Shown here one piece after another: positions 14,874 through 23,552 of a DNA stretch of 31,015 nt. The notes beneath the pieces were generated by a model. It ran no database searches, was not told the origin of the DNA, and worked only from the letters and a program-made list of their open reading frames with translations. Source of the DNA: JAVBMP01 sp031552315. GTDB taxonomy: Bacteria; Desulfobacterota; Desulfovibrionia; Desulfovibrionales; Desulfovibrionaceae. The DNA lies in NCBI GenBank assembly GCA_031552315.1, contig JAVBMP010000093.1, forward strand, positions 1 to 31,015. The letters are read 5' to 3'. The stretch's first letter is position 1, and each line of letters opens with the position of its first letter. The translations under genes were made by a program, and so were the position numbers.

Positions 14874-15367
14874 TTTTCTGCATCCTGAATCAGAACGCTT
14901 GGCATAAGCATCAGGCCCTTTGGGGTAGAGCGCACTATGCCGGCAATGCACACTTCCTTTCCATTTTCAAGCTGTTTCATGCCTTCAAGCTTGTCTTCTC
15001 CTATGAAAGAGCAGAGCAGCACGGCATCTTTATCTTTTTTGCCAAGCGTCACAACATAGGATTTTGTTCCGGAATACATCACCTCAAATGGGCCGGTTAT
15101 CAGGGGGCCACGAATTTTAACCCAGTTATCTGTGAACTTTTCTTCCGCGTTTAACGGATTGGTTTTATAAGCGGTCACGATTTCCCCGATGGGGGTATAA
15201 GGTGTTGCCGCCGATAAAATATTTTGCGGAGGGGTTATGGCCGCAAATTCATTCATAACAAGCGCCCTGGGATCCGGCTTGAGCGGAATGGGCTTCGAGG
15301 CGCAGCCCACAAAAAGGGTCATGGCAAAAAACAGCGCGGCCAGCGCGGCAAGGTGTGGTTTTTTCAT
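14870..15367 (-). CDS. Putative lipoprotein with OB-fold (tRNA_anti-like) domain, paralogue A
   Basis: A protein of 165 residues starting with a short Lys-rich N-region, hydrophobic core and lipobox (FVGCASKP). The mature part carries IGEIVTAYKTNPLNAEEKF, NWVKIRGPLITGP, and a final beta-rich segment (GKEVCIAGIVRSTPKGLMLM), consistent with a small five-stranded OB-fold of the tRNA_anti-like family. AGGAAA lies eight bases before the ATG at 15367. It is the first gene of a coupled pair of paralogues (4-bp overlap downstream) and is divergent from another lipoprotein gene at 15515. The two paralogues have diverged strongly, so the duplication is not recent. Function is unknown. Confidence 0.75.
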   Translation of the reverse strand: MKKPHLAALAALFFAMTLFVGCASKPIPLKPDPRALVMNEFAAITPPQNILSAATPYTPIGEIVTAYKTNPLNAEEKFTDNWVKIRGPLITGPFEVMYSGTKSYVVTLGKKDKDAVLLCSFIGEDKLEGMKQLENGKEVCIAGIVRSTPKGLMLMPSVLIQDAEK

Positions 15368-15514
15368 ATACGTTTTCCTGCTTGCAATAAAAAATATTGT
15401 TCAATATATTTATGTGACGCCCATCCTGTAATCAGTTTTTTTGTTGCTTGTCAAATGCTAATGAGCGTGTGAACGGCGCGGTCTATAAGTATAACGTTGT
15501 CAAAGGCCATGTGT

Positions 15515-16078
15515 ATGCGTATCAAATTAATATTTTTGTTGCTTCTCTGCCTGCCCCTTTGTGTATTTTCCGGCGGCTGCATCCAGCAAGGCACAACAAA
15601 GGTCAATGTAACCCCCGTGCTGCGTAATTCTCGCCTGGCGCTTACCCCGGAAAAGCTTTATGTGAAATTTCCGGAAGACGGCCCGGACAAAAAAGGCAAT
15701 ACGGTAAAAAAATCTGGGCGTGACACGCTGGACGCCGTGCGTGAAGGCTTGCGTGACTGGCCCGGGGAAATCGTTTTTGCGGATGAGGCGGAAAGCGTGC
15801 CGGCCGCCCTGGCAAAAGCCGCCGGTCAAGGTTGCCGCTATGTGTTGAACATAAAGATTCTTGAATGGGAAGATACCCCGTCTTCAACTGAAAGAGACGT
15901 GGATGTGGCGGATATCATACTTATTGTGTATAGAATTGAAACCGGCGATCTTGTTCATTCTGAACAGCTTCAGTGTTCCGGCACGCCAACCAAGATAGTC
16001 AATATCGGTTCATATGGGCCAGAAACGTGCCTTACCCCCACAGTAGAAATGTGGGCGAGAAATACCTTTCATTATTAG
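15515..16078 (+). CDS. Putative lipoprotein, DUF4823-like
   Basis: A protein of 187 residues with a signal peptide and lipobox (VFSGGCIQQ). The mature region has LTPEKLYVKFPEDG, a GNTVKKSGRDTLDAVREGL block, then an AAGQGCRYVLNIKILEWED strand pair and a late IVYRIETGDLVHSEQL hairpin. This order resembles the DUF4823 lipoproteins (PF16105), which share a predicted alpha/beta fold with other periplasmic TolB-N/LpoB-like proteins; that comparison is from memory. I take the ATG at 15515, which has AAAGG (15502-15506) at good spacing; an ATG at 15509 and a TTG at 15497 are alternatives. It is divergent from the OB-fold lipoprotein pair across 147 bp, making a three-lipoprotein cluster. Confidence 0.7.
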   Translation: MRIKLIFLLLLCLPLCVFSGGCIQQGTTKVNVTPVLRNSRLALTPEKLYVKFPEDGPDKKGNTVKKSGRDTLDAVREGLRDWPGEIVFADEAESVPAALAKAAGQGCRYVLNIKILEWEDTPSSTERDVDVADIILIVYRIETGDLVHSEQLQCSGTPTKIVNIGSYGPETCLTPTVEMWARNTFHY

Positions 16079-16122
16079 AAACCGCTGGACAATGGCCTTT
16101 TGCCCGTCCAAAACTCCGCCAT

Positions 16123-16164
16123 AAAAAATCCCCCCGCGCCGTAATCTGCGCGGGGGATTTTTTT
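16123..16164. terminator. Bidirectional intrinsic terminator
   Basis: A GC stem (CCCCCGCGC 16131-16139 with GCGCGGGGG 16148-16156) is flanked by A6 (16123-16128) and T7 (16158-16164). It separates the converging DUF4823 lipoprotein gene and SNF2 helicase gene and fits both directions. Confidence 0.88.
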
Positions 16165-16189
16165 ATTGTTCGCCTTTCACCTTTGGCCG

Positions 16190-19100
16190 CTACACTTCAA
16201 ACAGCATTTCCAGATCATCGCGGGTAAGGCTTTTCCAGGCGCTTTGGCCGGGGATTATAGATTCCGCCATGCCGCGTTTGCTGTCTTGCAGTTGCAGTAT
16301 TTTTTCTTCAACCGTGTTCTGGCAGATAAGTTTGTAGGAAAATACCTGCCGGGTCTGGCCTATGCGGTGGGTGCGGTCTGTGGCCTGGCTTTCCACCGCC
16401 GGGTTCCACCACGGGTCGTAATGTATTACGTAGTCCGCGCTGGTAAGGTTTATGCCGGTGCCGCCCGCCTTCAGGGAAATGAGGAAGATGGGTATTTCCG
16501 GCGTGTTGTTGAAGCGGTCCACCTGTTCAAAACGGTCTTTGCTGGCCCCGTCAAGGTAAGCAAAGGGTATTTGGTTAATTTGCAGCCAGGAACGAATTAT
16601 TTTAAGCATTTGCACAAACTGGGAGAACACCAGCACCTTGTGGCCTTCTTCCACAATATCCACCACCATGTCCTTGAAGGCGTCAAACTTGCCGGATGGC
16701 AGGTTGGTGGAAACGCCCGGCAGGTCAAGCTTTAGCAGACGCGGGTGGCAGCAGATTTGCCGCAGCTTGAGCAGGGCGTCCAAAATGGACATCTGGCTTT
16801 TGGCAATGCCTTTTTCATCCACTGTGGCCATGATCTTTTCCTTAAGCTTTTTGGCAAGCATGGCGTAAAGTTCAGACTGTTCATCCGTAAGGCCGCAGTA
16901 GTAGATATTTTCAATTTTCGGGGGCAGGTCTTTGGCCACTTCCGCCTTGGTGCGGCGCAAAATGAAGGGGCGGACGCGGGTGCGCAAAAAGTCCAGCGTT
17001 TCATTGTCACCGTCTTTGATGGGCTTGACAACCCCGCGCTGGAAGGCGTTTTGCGCGCCCAAAAAGCCCGGCATAAGAAATTCGAACAGCGACCACAGCT
17101 CAAACAGGTTGTTTTCAATAGGCGTGCCGGAAAGGCAAAGCCGCATGCGCGCGTTGATGCGCCGCACAGAAGTTGCGGTGATGGTGCTGGGGTTTTTTAT
17201 GTTTTGCGCTTCATCCAGAATAATGCTGTTAAACTCATACTTTTGCAGTTCTTCCAAATCTCGGCGCAGCAGGGCGTATGTGGTAAGCACCAGGTCTGAA
17301 TCATTTATTTTTTTGAACATGCCCTCGCGCTTGGTGCCGTAAATGGTCAGGCGGCGCATGGAAGGCACAAATTTTTCCGCTTCCCTTTCCCAGTTGGGCA
17401 AAACGGATGTGGGCACAATGATCAGGTTGGGGCCGCTATAGCCGTGTTCAATCATATGTTGCACAAAGGAAAGGGTTTGCACGGTCTTGCCCAGGCCCAT
17501 TTCATCGGCCAGTATGCCGCCAAAGCCGTATTCACGCAAAAAGTTCAGGTAGGAAAGGCCCTGGATCTGGTAGGGGCGCAAGTCCGCCTTCAGGCCCTTG
17601 GGCGCGTTGATGGGCGTAATTTCCTTGAAATGATGAATTTTTTCCCGCAGGGCATTCCAGAAGGAATCTGTGCTGGAATTGGGCATGTCGTCCAGCAGGC
17701 TGTCCAGTACCGGGGCTTCAAATTGCTGGAAGTTTTCCTTGGGCGGCTTGGAAGGATCAAGCCCCAGGGCCTGCAACTTGTGGCCCATGCGTTCCAGCCA
17801 GCTTTCCGGCAGGCTGGTGTAGGAACCGTCTTTAAGTTGGATGTAGCGCTTGCCTTTTGTCCAGGCTTCCCAAATAGCTTCCAGCGCGACGCTTTGCCCG
17901 TCATACTGCACGTCAATGTCCAGGTTGAACCATTTTTCCTTTTCATTGGAGGTAACAGTCGCGGAAATAACGGGCTGGGCCAGGCGCACCTTGTAGCGGG
18001 AAAGGGTTTTTTCACCATAAACCCGGTATTCGTCCACCAGCCTTGGGTAGGCGTCCAGCAAAAAGTTAATGGCGTCTTCCGTTTCCAAAAACCACAGTTT
18101 GGAACTGCGGGGCTGGAACTTCATGGCGCTTAACAGGCTTATAAGCGCGGCTTCGCTTTCCTGATGCCGCTTTATAAGGTAGGTGTTGCCTTCATAGGTG
18201 TAGCTGCCGGTCTGGAAATCCGGGTTGGGGCCGGTCAGGGTAAATTCACCGTGTATGCTTTCATACACGTTTTGAATTTGCAGGGTCAGAAGGCTTCCTT
18301 CCTCATCCAGGAACAGTTTGGGGTCATAGGTGGCGGGCACAAAGACCGGTTCCATACACTTCAAAAAGTCTTCTTGCGCGTAAAGGTCGGACGCGGGCAA
18401 CTGCGTCCATACCCGGTCAAGAAATTCGGAAAGGTCTTCTTGTGGAACATTGGGGTTTACATGTACCAAGTCCTTTATCAAAGACGCTTCAAGCGAGGTG
18501 TGTACCGGGTAGAAGCCCTGTTGCCAGCACACCCACAAGGGCATTTGCCCGTGGAATGTGGTGTCTGTTCCCGCCACCGGGATGGGGGGGTTGCCTTCAC
18601 GGCACAAGAGCACGCTGAAGCGCAGGGCCATATTTTCATCCAGCGTGGGGTGCAGTTTAAGCTGCATGGTGCGCTGGTCAACATGGCAGGGCTTTTCCGT
18701 ATCTTTCCAGAACAGGAAGTGTTCACGCCGTATTGTCCAAAAAAACCAGGTAAGCAGGCCGTCCGGTATGCTGATGCGGTGCCCGTAATAATCTATGGTT
18801 TGGCCTATAAGTTCGGCTAGTTGCGGTAAATTGGGCGAAAGATCGCACCAGGACGGGTTGTGGATGATCTGTTCCAGCGTAACCTCGCTGTGCACGGAAG
18901 AAAGGCTGGTTTTGTTTTGCCGCCCGCGAAAAAAGGCCACCTGCAAGCGCCCCGGTTCCGGATAAAAGCGGAAAATAAGGTAATGCCTGCCGGATTCCGG
19001 TTCCACATCAGAGGAAAAGAAATAGCGGAACTGCTGGCGCCAGTCGCTTTTGGGGCGTATGGCGCTTTCTCCGTCTTCCGCCCCGGCGCTCATTACCGTG

Positions 19101-19402
19101 GTCATGTACTTCAGGGCCAAAGCCCCCACATGGCGGCAGGCCCCAAAGGATTCCGCGTCACAGTTGCAGGCATGGCGAAAGGTTTGGTCGTCCGCGTCAA
19201 AGCGCAGGCTGGGGCTGTAGGTTTGCAGGTCTTCACCCTGCACGTTGGCGCTTATTTGCCAGGCGTCATCTTCATTTTTAATATTTATTTTTTGCACGCT
19301 GCCCGTATCCACAAGATAACGGGCGTCATCCAGAATATATTCCGGTATGGCGTCATTAATAAAATCTTCAAGCAGGTATTTGGCTTCTTCAGCGCTTTTC
19401 AT
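16190..19402 (-). CDS. SWIM zinc-finger plus SNF2-family DEAD/H helicase
   Basis: This 1070-residue protein is a bacterial SNF2 ATPase, a double-stranded DNA translocase. An N-terminal SWIM zinc finger is formed by C79, C81, C89 and H91 (ACNCDAESFGACRH). A long middle region of about 500 residues resembles the N-terminal part of bacterial SNF2 proteins. The ATPase core begins near residue 610 (LRPYQIQGLSYLNFLREYGF): Walker A Lys639 in DEMGLGKTVQTL, DEAQ box at 730-733, LSGTPIENN motif III, RQICCHPRLL, VFSQFVQML motif IV, LKAGGTGINLT motif V, and QATDRTHRIGQ motif VI. All ATPase motifs are intact. AGAGG precedes the ATG at 19402. It stands alone, with no methylase, nuclease or defence partner. 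Roles in transcription recycling (RapA-like) or DNA repair are possible but undetermined. Confidence 0.93.
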   Translation of the reverse strand: MKSAEEAKYLLEDFINDAIPEYILDDARYLVDTGSVQKINIKNEDDAWQISANVQGEDLQTYSPSLRFDADDQTFRHACNCDAESFGACRHVGALALKYMTTVMSAGAEDGESAIRPKSDWRQQFRYFFSSDVEPESGRHYLIFRFYPEPGRLQVAFFRGRQNKTSLSSVHSEVTLEQIIHNPSWCDLSPNLPQLAELIGQTIDYYGHRISIPDGLLTWFFWTIRREHFLFWKDTEKPCHVDQRTMQLKLHPTLDENMALRFSVLLCREGNPPIPVAGTDTTFHGQMPLWVCWQQGFYPVHTSLEASLIKDLVHVNPNVPQEDLSEFLDRVWTQLPASDLYAQEDFLKCMEPVFVPATYDPKLFLDEEGSLLTLQIQNVYESIHGEFTLTGPNPDFQTGSYTYEGNTYLIKRHQESEAALISLLSAMKFQPRSSKLWFLETEDAINFLLDAYPRLVDEYRVYGEKTLSRYKVRLAQPVISATVTSNEKEKWFNLDIDVQYDGQSVALEAIWEAWTKGKRYIQLKDGSYTSLPESWLERMGHKLQALGLDPSKPPKENFQQFEAPVLDSLLDDMPNSSTDSFWNALREKIHHFKEITPINAPKGLKADLRPYQIQGLSYLNFLREYGFGGILADEMGLGKTVQTLSFVQHMIEHGYSGPNLIIVPTSVLPNWEREAEKFVPSMRRLTIYGTKREGMFKKINDSDLVLTTYALLRRDLEELQKYEFNSIILDEAQNIKNPSTITATSVRRINARMRLCLSGTPIENNLFELWSLFEFLMPGFLGAQNAFQRGVVKPIKDGDNETLDFLRTRVRPFILRRTKAEVAKDLPPKIENIYYCGLTDEQSELYAMLAKKLKEKIMATVDEKGIAKSQMSILDALLKLRQICCHPRLLKLDLPGVSTNLPSGKFDAFKDMVVDIVEEGHKVLVFSQFVQMLKIIRSWLQINQIPFAYLDGASKDRFEQVDRFNNTPEIPIFLISLKAGGTGINLTSADYVIHYDPWWNPAVESQATDRTHRIGQTRQVFSYKLICQNTVEEKILQLQDSKRGMAESIIPGQSAWKSLTRDDLEMLFEV

Positions 19403-19463
19403 TTATAAAACCTCTAACCTTGCGGCCATGCCCCGGGTAATTTTTCCAAAGCGGCTTATGGGC

Positions 19464-19493
19464 TTGGCAAGCTGGTAGAACATTTGCTATAAC
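19464..19493 (+). promoter_or_regulatory. Candidate promoter of the solute-binding protein/rel operon
   Basis: TTGGCA (19464-19469) and TATAAC (19488-19493) are 18 bp apart, each with five of six consensus matches. It implies a leader of about 160 bases, which contains a 14-bp palindrome CCAAAAATTTTTGG (19627-19640) shortly before the ribosome site. Confidence 0.4.
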
Positions 19494-19659
19494 TTTTCAG
19501 ACGGGCTTAAAATAAAAAAAGCCGGCGCCTGTCGGATAAAAAAATACGGTTTAAATGCCGTTAGCCCAATCTTTAATAAACTCTATCACAGCTTGGCTTC
19601 TTTGGTCAATTATGAATTTTTAAGGGCCAAAAATTTTTGGGCGCAGAAGCAGGGCAAAA

Positions 19660-21363
19660 ATGATGATGAAAAAAAATTCACAAATATTCAAAAGGGCTTT
19701 TGTTTGCGTCTGCCTGCTTGTTCCGCTGCTGCCGCTTGCCCGTTTTTTTCCGCCCGCGGCCGCGCACGCGGCCGTTTATGGCGACGCCCTTGTCATGGGC
19801 AGCCTTGCCGACGCATCCAACCTTATACCCGCCATAAGCACGGACAGCGCCTCGCATGAAATAAGTGAAAAACTTTTCATCGGCCTGCTGAAATATGATG
19901 AAAACCTGAACATAGTGCCCCAGGCGGCCAAATCCTTCCAGGTGCTGGATAACGGGTTGCGCCTGCGTTTTGAACTGCGTGACGATATATTTTGGGAAGA
20001 CGGCAAGCCCCTTACGCTGGATGATGTGGAATTTACCTACCGCATGATCATAGACCCGGCCACGGGCAGCGCCTATTCCAGCGCCCTGAAGCAGGTGAAG
20101 GAATTTCGCCGCCTGGGTGAACGGTCATTTGAAGTGACCTACGATGCGCCCTTTGCCCGCGCCCTGATAAGCTGGATGACGGAAATAATGCCCAAACATC
20201 TGCTGGAAGGGCAAGATGTGCGCCGTTCGGAATTTATGCGCATGCCCAAGGGCTGCGGGCCCTTCAAGCTGCAAAGCCGCCAGCCCGGCAGCCGCATTAC
20301 GCTGGGGGCAAACCCGGCCTATTTTGAAGGCCGCCCCTATTTGGACGGGCTGGTGTACAAAATTATACCGGACATCACCACCATGTTTATGGAACTGCGG
20401 GCCGGGGCGCTGGATTATATGGGCCTTACGCCGCAGCAGTTCGTTTTCCAGATGCGTAAATCCGGCCTTGCCGCGCAGGAAGACGCCCGGCTGATCAAGG
20501 CCGGGCCAAATGCCCCGGCGGATGACTTTTTCCGCCGCTTCAGCTGTTACCGGCAAATCGGGGCATCCTATACCTACATGGGCTACAACCTGAAAAACCC
20601 GCTGTTCAGCGATGCGCGGGTGCGCCGCGCCCTGAGCATGGCCATTGACAAAAAGGAAATAATCAAGGGGGCGCTGCTGGGGCAGGGCGTGCCCACCCAG
20701 GGGCCTTACCCGCCCACGTCCTGGGCCTTTGACGCGCAACTCGCCCCTTACCCGTATGATCTTGCGGCCGCCACAGCCCTTTTGCAGGAATGCGGCTGGG
20801 AAAAAGACGCCAAAAGCGGCCTGCTTATGAAAAACGGCCAACCTTTTTCCTTTACCCTGCTTATAAGTCAGGGTAATGAAGTACGGGAAAAGACAGCCAT
20901 AATCATCCAAAGCCAGCTGCGCAAGCTGGGGGTGGACGTAAAAATAAGGGTGGTGGAATGGACAACCCTGCTGCGGGAATTTGTGGATAAAAACCGCTTT
21001 GAGGCCCTGATTATGGCCTGGACAACCCCGCCGGACCCGGATGCCTACGATGTGTGGCATTCTTCCAAAACAGGCAACGGCGGTTTGAATTTTGTGGGTT
21101 ACAGCAACCCGGAAGTGGACAGGCTGCTTGAAGAAGGCCGGGCCACGTTTGATCAGGAAAAACGCCGTGAAATTTATCGCCGTTTTCAAGAAATTTTACA
21201 TGAAGACCAACCGTATTGTTTTTTATTTGTTCCGTACGCTATAGCGGCTATAGATTCCCGGGTGCAGGGCATAGAACCGGCCCCGGCAGGCATTGAATAC
21301 AACCTGATCCGCTGGTGGGTGCCAGAAGCCCGCCAACGCCACAAGGCATTGATGAAACCATGA
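19660..21363 (+). CDS. Peptide-type ABC transporter periplasmic solute-binding protein (SBP_bac_5)
   Basis: This 567-residue periplasmic binding protein of the DppA/OppA class probably captures oligopeptides or related solutes for an ABC importer. Residues 1-38 form a Sec signal peptide (hydrophobic VCVCLLVPLLPLA) with a likely signal peptidase I site at AHA-A. The mature protein has the family hallmarks: DALVMGSLADASNLIP, LFIGLLKYDENLNIVPQAAKSF, FELRDDIFWEDGKPLTLDDVEFTY, GCGPFKL, DARVRRALSMAIDKKEII, and NFVGYSNPEVDRLLEEGRATFD. No permease or ATPase gene is adjacent, so it is an orphan. Three consecutive ATGs occur at 19660-19668; GCAGGG is just upstream. The stop overlaps the ATG of rel as ATGA, an unusual coupling of a transport receptor with the stringent-response enzyme. 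Confidence 0.9.
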   Translation: MMMKKNSQIFKRAFVCVCLLVPLLPLARFFPPAAAHAAVYGDALVMGSLADASNLIPAISTDSASHEISEKLFIGLLKYDENLNIVPQAAKSFQVLDNGLRLRFELRDDIFWEDGKPLTLDDVEFTYRMIIDPATGSAYSSALKQVKEFRRLGERSFEVTYDAPFARALISWMTEIMPKHLLEGQDVRRSEFMRMPKGCGPFKLQSRQPGSRITLGANPAYFEGRPYLDGLVYKIIPDITTMFMELRAGALDYMGLTPQQFVFQMRKSGLAAQEDARLIKAGPNAPADDFFRRFSCYRQIGASYTYMGYNLKNPLFSDARVRRALSMAIDKKEIIKGALLGQGVPTQGPYPPTSWAFDAQLAPYPYDLAAATALLQECGWEKDAKSGLLMKNGQPFSFTLLISQGNEVREKTAIIIQSQLRKLGVDVKIRVVEWTTLLREFVDKNRFEALIMAWTTPPDPDAYDVWHSSKTGNGGLNFVGYSNPEVDRLLEEGRATFDQEKRREIYRRFQEILHEDQPYCFLFVPYAIAAIDSRVQGIEPAPAGIEYNLIRWWVPEARQRHKALMKP

Positions 21364-23552
21364 TTCGTATTCAGGATATTTTAGATAAAATCGCCGCCTA
21401 TGACCCGCAGGCGGATCAGGACGCCATCCGCAAGGCCTATGTCTTTGCCGCCGCCCGCCACGCCGGGCAGGTGCGCCTTTCTGGTGAACCATACCTTTCT
21501 CACCCCCTGGCCGTGGCCGATACCCTGGCGGATTTGCGCCTGGATGAAGCTTCCATCATGGCCGGGCTTCTGCATGATACGGTGGAAGATACCCACGCCA
21601 CCATTGAGGACATAGACGAGGAATTTGGCGAAGAAGTGGCCGACATTGTTGACGGCGTAACCAAAATCAGCCTGATTACCTTTGACAGCAAGGAAGAACA
21701 GCAGGCGGAAAACATACGCAAAATGATCCTGGCCATGAGCGAGGACATGCGCGTGCTTATAGTCAAACTGGCCGACCGCCTGCACAACATGCGCACGCTG
21801 GACTTCCAGAAGCCGGAAAAGCAGGTGCGCATAGCCAATGAAACCATGGATATCTACGCCCCGCTTGCCAACCGCCTTGGCCTGCACCGCGTAAAGCTGG
21901 AACTGGAAGATTTGAGCTTCCGCTACATCAAGCCGGATTCCTACGCCCAAATAACCAAATGGCTGGAAGAACACCGCGCGTCTGACAACGCCTACATAGA
22001 TGAAGTTATAAACACCCTGCGCGCCATGTTGAAGGAAAATGAAATTGAAGGCCGGGTAAAGGGGCGCATCAAGCACACCTACAGCATTTACCGCAAAATG
22101 ACGGCCAACAACCTTAGCATGGATGAAATGCACGACATCATCGCCTTCCGCGTGCTGGTGCCGGAAAAAAAGGACTGCTACGCCGTGCTGGGCCTGGCCC
22201 ACGCGGCCTGGAAGCCTGTTCCCGGCCGCTTCAAAGACTACATTTCCATGCCCAAGGCCAACATGTACCAAAGCTTGCACACCACCGTAATTGGCCCGCG
22301 CGGTGAACGCATGGAAATTCAAATACGTACGGAAGAAATGGATAGCCTGGCGGAACACGGCCTGGCCTCGCACTGGCTTTATAAGGAAGGCGGGCGGGTA
22401 AAGGCCAAGGACGTGCGCCAGTTTAACTGGCTGCGTGAGATGCTGGACTGGCAGAAGATTGAAAGCGATTCCCGCGAGTTTTTGCGTTCCTTGCGCTTTG
22501 ACCTTTTCAAGGATGAAATATACGTCTTCACCCCGAAAGGGGAAGTGAAGGAACTGCCGGAAAACGCAACCCCGGTGGACTTTGCCTACCAAATTCACAC
22601 CAAGGTGGGCGACCACTGCACCGGGGCCAAGGTGAACGGCCGCCTTGTGCCCCTTAGCACGGCCCTGAAAAGCGGCGATGTGGTAGAAATTGTTTCAGAC
22701 CAAAGCCGCCACCCCAGCCGCGACTGGTTGAAGTTTGTAAAAACCGCCAAGGCCCGTACACGCATCCAGCAATACGTGCGCACAGAGGAACGCGCCCGCA
22801 GCATCGCCCTGGGCAAGGAAATGCTGGATAAACAGGGCCGCCGCCACGGGCTTGCCCCGCTGAAAAACCTTAAAGATATAGATTTTGCCCCGGCGCTGGA
22901 AGAATTCAAGCTGCGCAATGTAGACGAGCTGCTTTCCGCCCTGGGTTATGGCAAAATTACCATCAGCCGCCTTTACAAGGCCATGCAACCCAAGGCCCAG
23001 CCCCCGGCCCCGCTTGTGGGCGTGCAGGATGTGGCCACTTCCAACGCAAAGCCGGAACGCAAGGCCGCGGTAAGCATTGCCGGGGTAAGCGACATGCTTA
23101 TGCGCTTTGCCAAATGCTGCAACCCGGTGCCTGGTGACCCGATTGTGGGCTACAGCAGCCACGGGCGCGGGCTTATCATCCATACGGTGGATTGCCCCAC
23201 CCTGGACAACGTGGAAATAGACCGCCTTTTCCCCGTCTACTGGCCGGGCACGGAAGGGCAGGACGTAAAGCCCTATCAGGCCAAAATATACGCCAGCGGG
23301 CGCAACCAGCCCGGCCTTATAGGCCGCGTTACAACCGCCATAGGGCAAGACGGGGTGAACATCCAGTCCGGCAGCATACGCAACACGGTTGACAGCCGCA
23401 CGGAACTGGAACTGGTGCTGGAAGTGCGCGACCGCATCCAGCTGGAACAGGTTATGGAAAAAGTGCGCCGCCTGCCGGATGTGATAGAAGTGCTGCGCAT
23501 TATGGGCGCGGAACAGGGCAAGTCGGAAAAGGAGGCGCGCGGTGGGCGTTGA
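21360..23552 (+). CDS. rel: Bifunctional (p)ppGpp synthetase/hydrolase (Rel/SpoT)
   Basis: This 730-residue long RSH enzyme makes and degrades the alarmone (p)ppGpp in the cytoplasm. The HD hydrolase domain is intact (H72-D73...E76-D77 in LLHDTVEDT). The synthetase carries the RVKGRIKHTYSIYRKM block and RFKD at 290-293, the RxKD form found in bifunctional enzymes rather than the RxxD form of monofunctional RelA. TGS follows (IYVFTPKGEVKELPENATPVDFAYQIHTKVG), then the conserved-Cys region with C586-C587 (FAKCCNPVPGDPIVGY), and a C-terminal ACT/RRM (GLIGRVTTAIGQDGVNIQSG). I chose ATG 21360, giving the conserved N-terminus MIRIQDILDKI; an upstream frame extension to 21315 has no family match. 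It overlaps the gene before by 4 bp and the one after by 11 bp. Confidence 0.95.
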   Translation: MIRIQDILDKIAAYDPQADQDAIRKAYVFAAARHAGQVRLSGEPYLSHPLAVADTLADLRLDEASIMAGLLHDTVEDTHATIEDIDEEFGEEVADIVDGVTKISLITFDSKEEQQAENIRKMILAMSEDMRVLIVKLADRLHNMRTLDFQKPEKQVRIANETMDIYAPLANRLGLHRVKLELEDLSFRYIKPDSYAQITKWLEEHRASDNAYIDEVINTLRAMLKENEIEGRVKGRIKHTYSIYRKMTANNLSMDEMHDIIAFRVLVPEKKDCYAVLGLAHAAWKPVPGRFKDYISMPKANMYQSLHTTVIGPRGERMEIQIRTEEMDSLAEHGLASHWLYKEGGRVKAKDVRQFNWLREMLDWQKIESDSREFLRSLRFDLFKDEIYVFTPKGEVKELPENATPVDFAYQIHTKVGDHCTGAKVNGRLVPLSTALKSGDVVEIVSDQSRHPSRDWLKFVKTAKARTRIQQYVRTEERARSIALGKEMLDKQGRRHGLAPLKNLKDIDFAPALEEFKLRNVDELLSALGYGKITISRLYKAMQPKAQPPAPLVGVQDVATSNAKPERKAAVSIAGVSDMLMRFAKCCNPVPGDPIVGYSSHGRGLIIHTVDCPTLDNVEIDRLFPVYWPGTEGQDVKPYQAKIYASGRNQPGLIGRVTTAIGQDGVNIQSGSIRNTVDSRTELELVLEVRDRIQLEQVMEKVRRLPDVIEVLRIMGAEQGKSEKEARGGR

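Noticed and set aside
15368..15514. Promoters in the divergent lipoprotein gap
   Set aside because: TATAAG and TTGTCA-like boxes exist but not at acceptable spacing; I could not assign a promoter with confidence.
21315..21359. Earlier in-frame start for rel
   Set aside because: It would overlap the solute-binding gene more deeply, and the conserved N-terminus begins at 21360 with an ATGA junction.
21381..22616. 411-codon frame antisense to rel
   Set aside because: Shadow of the strongly conserved rel coding strand in GC-rich DNA.
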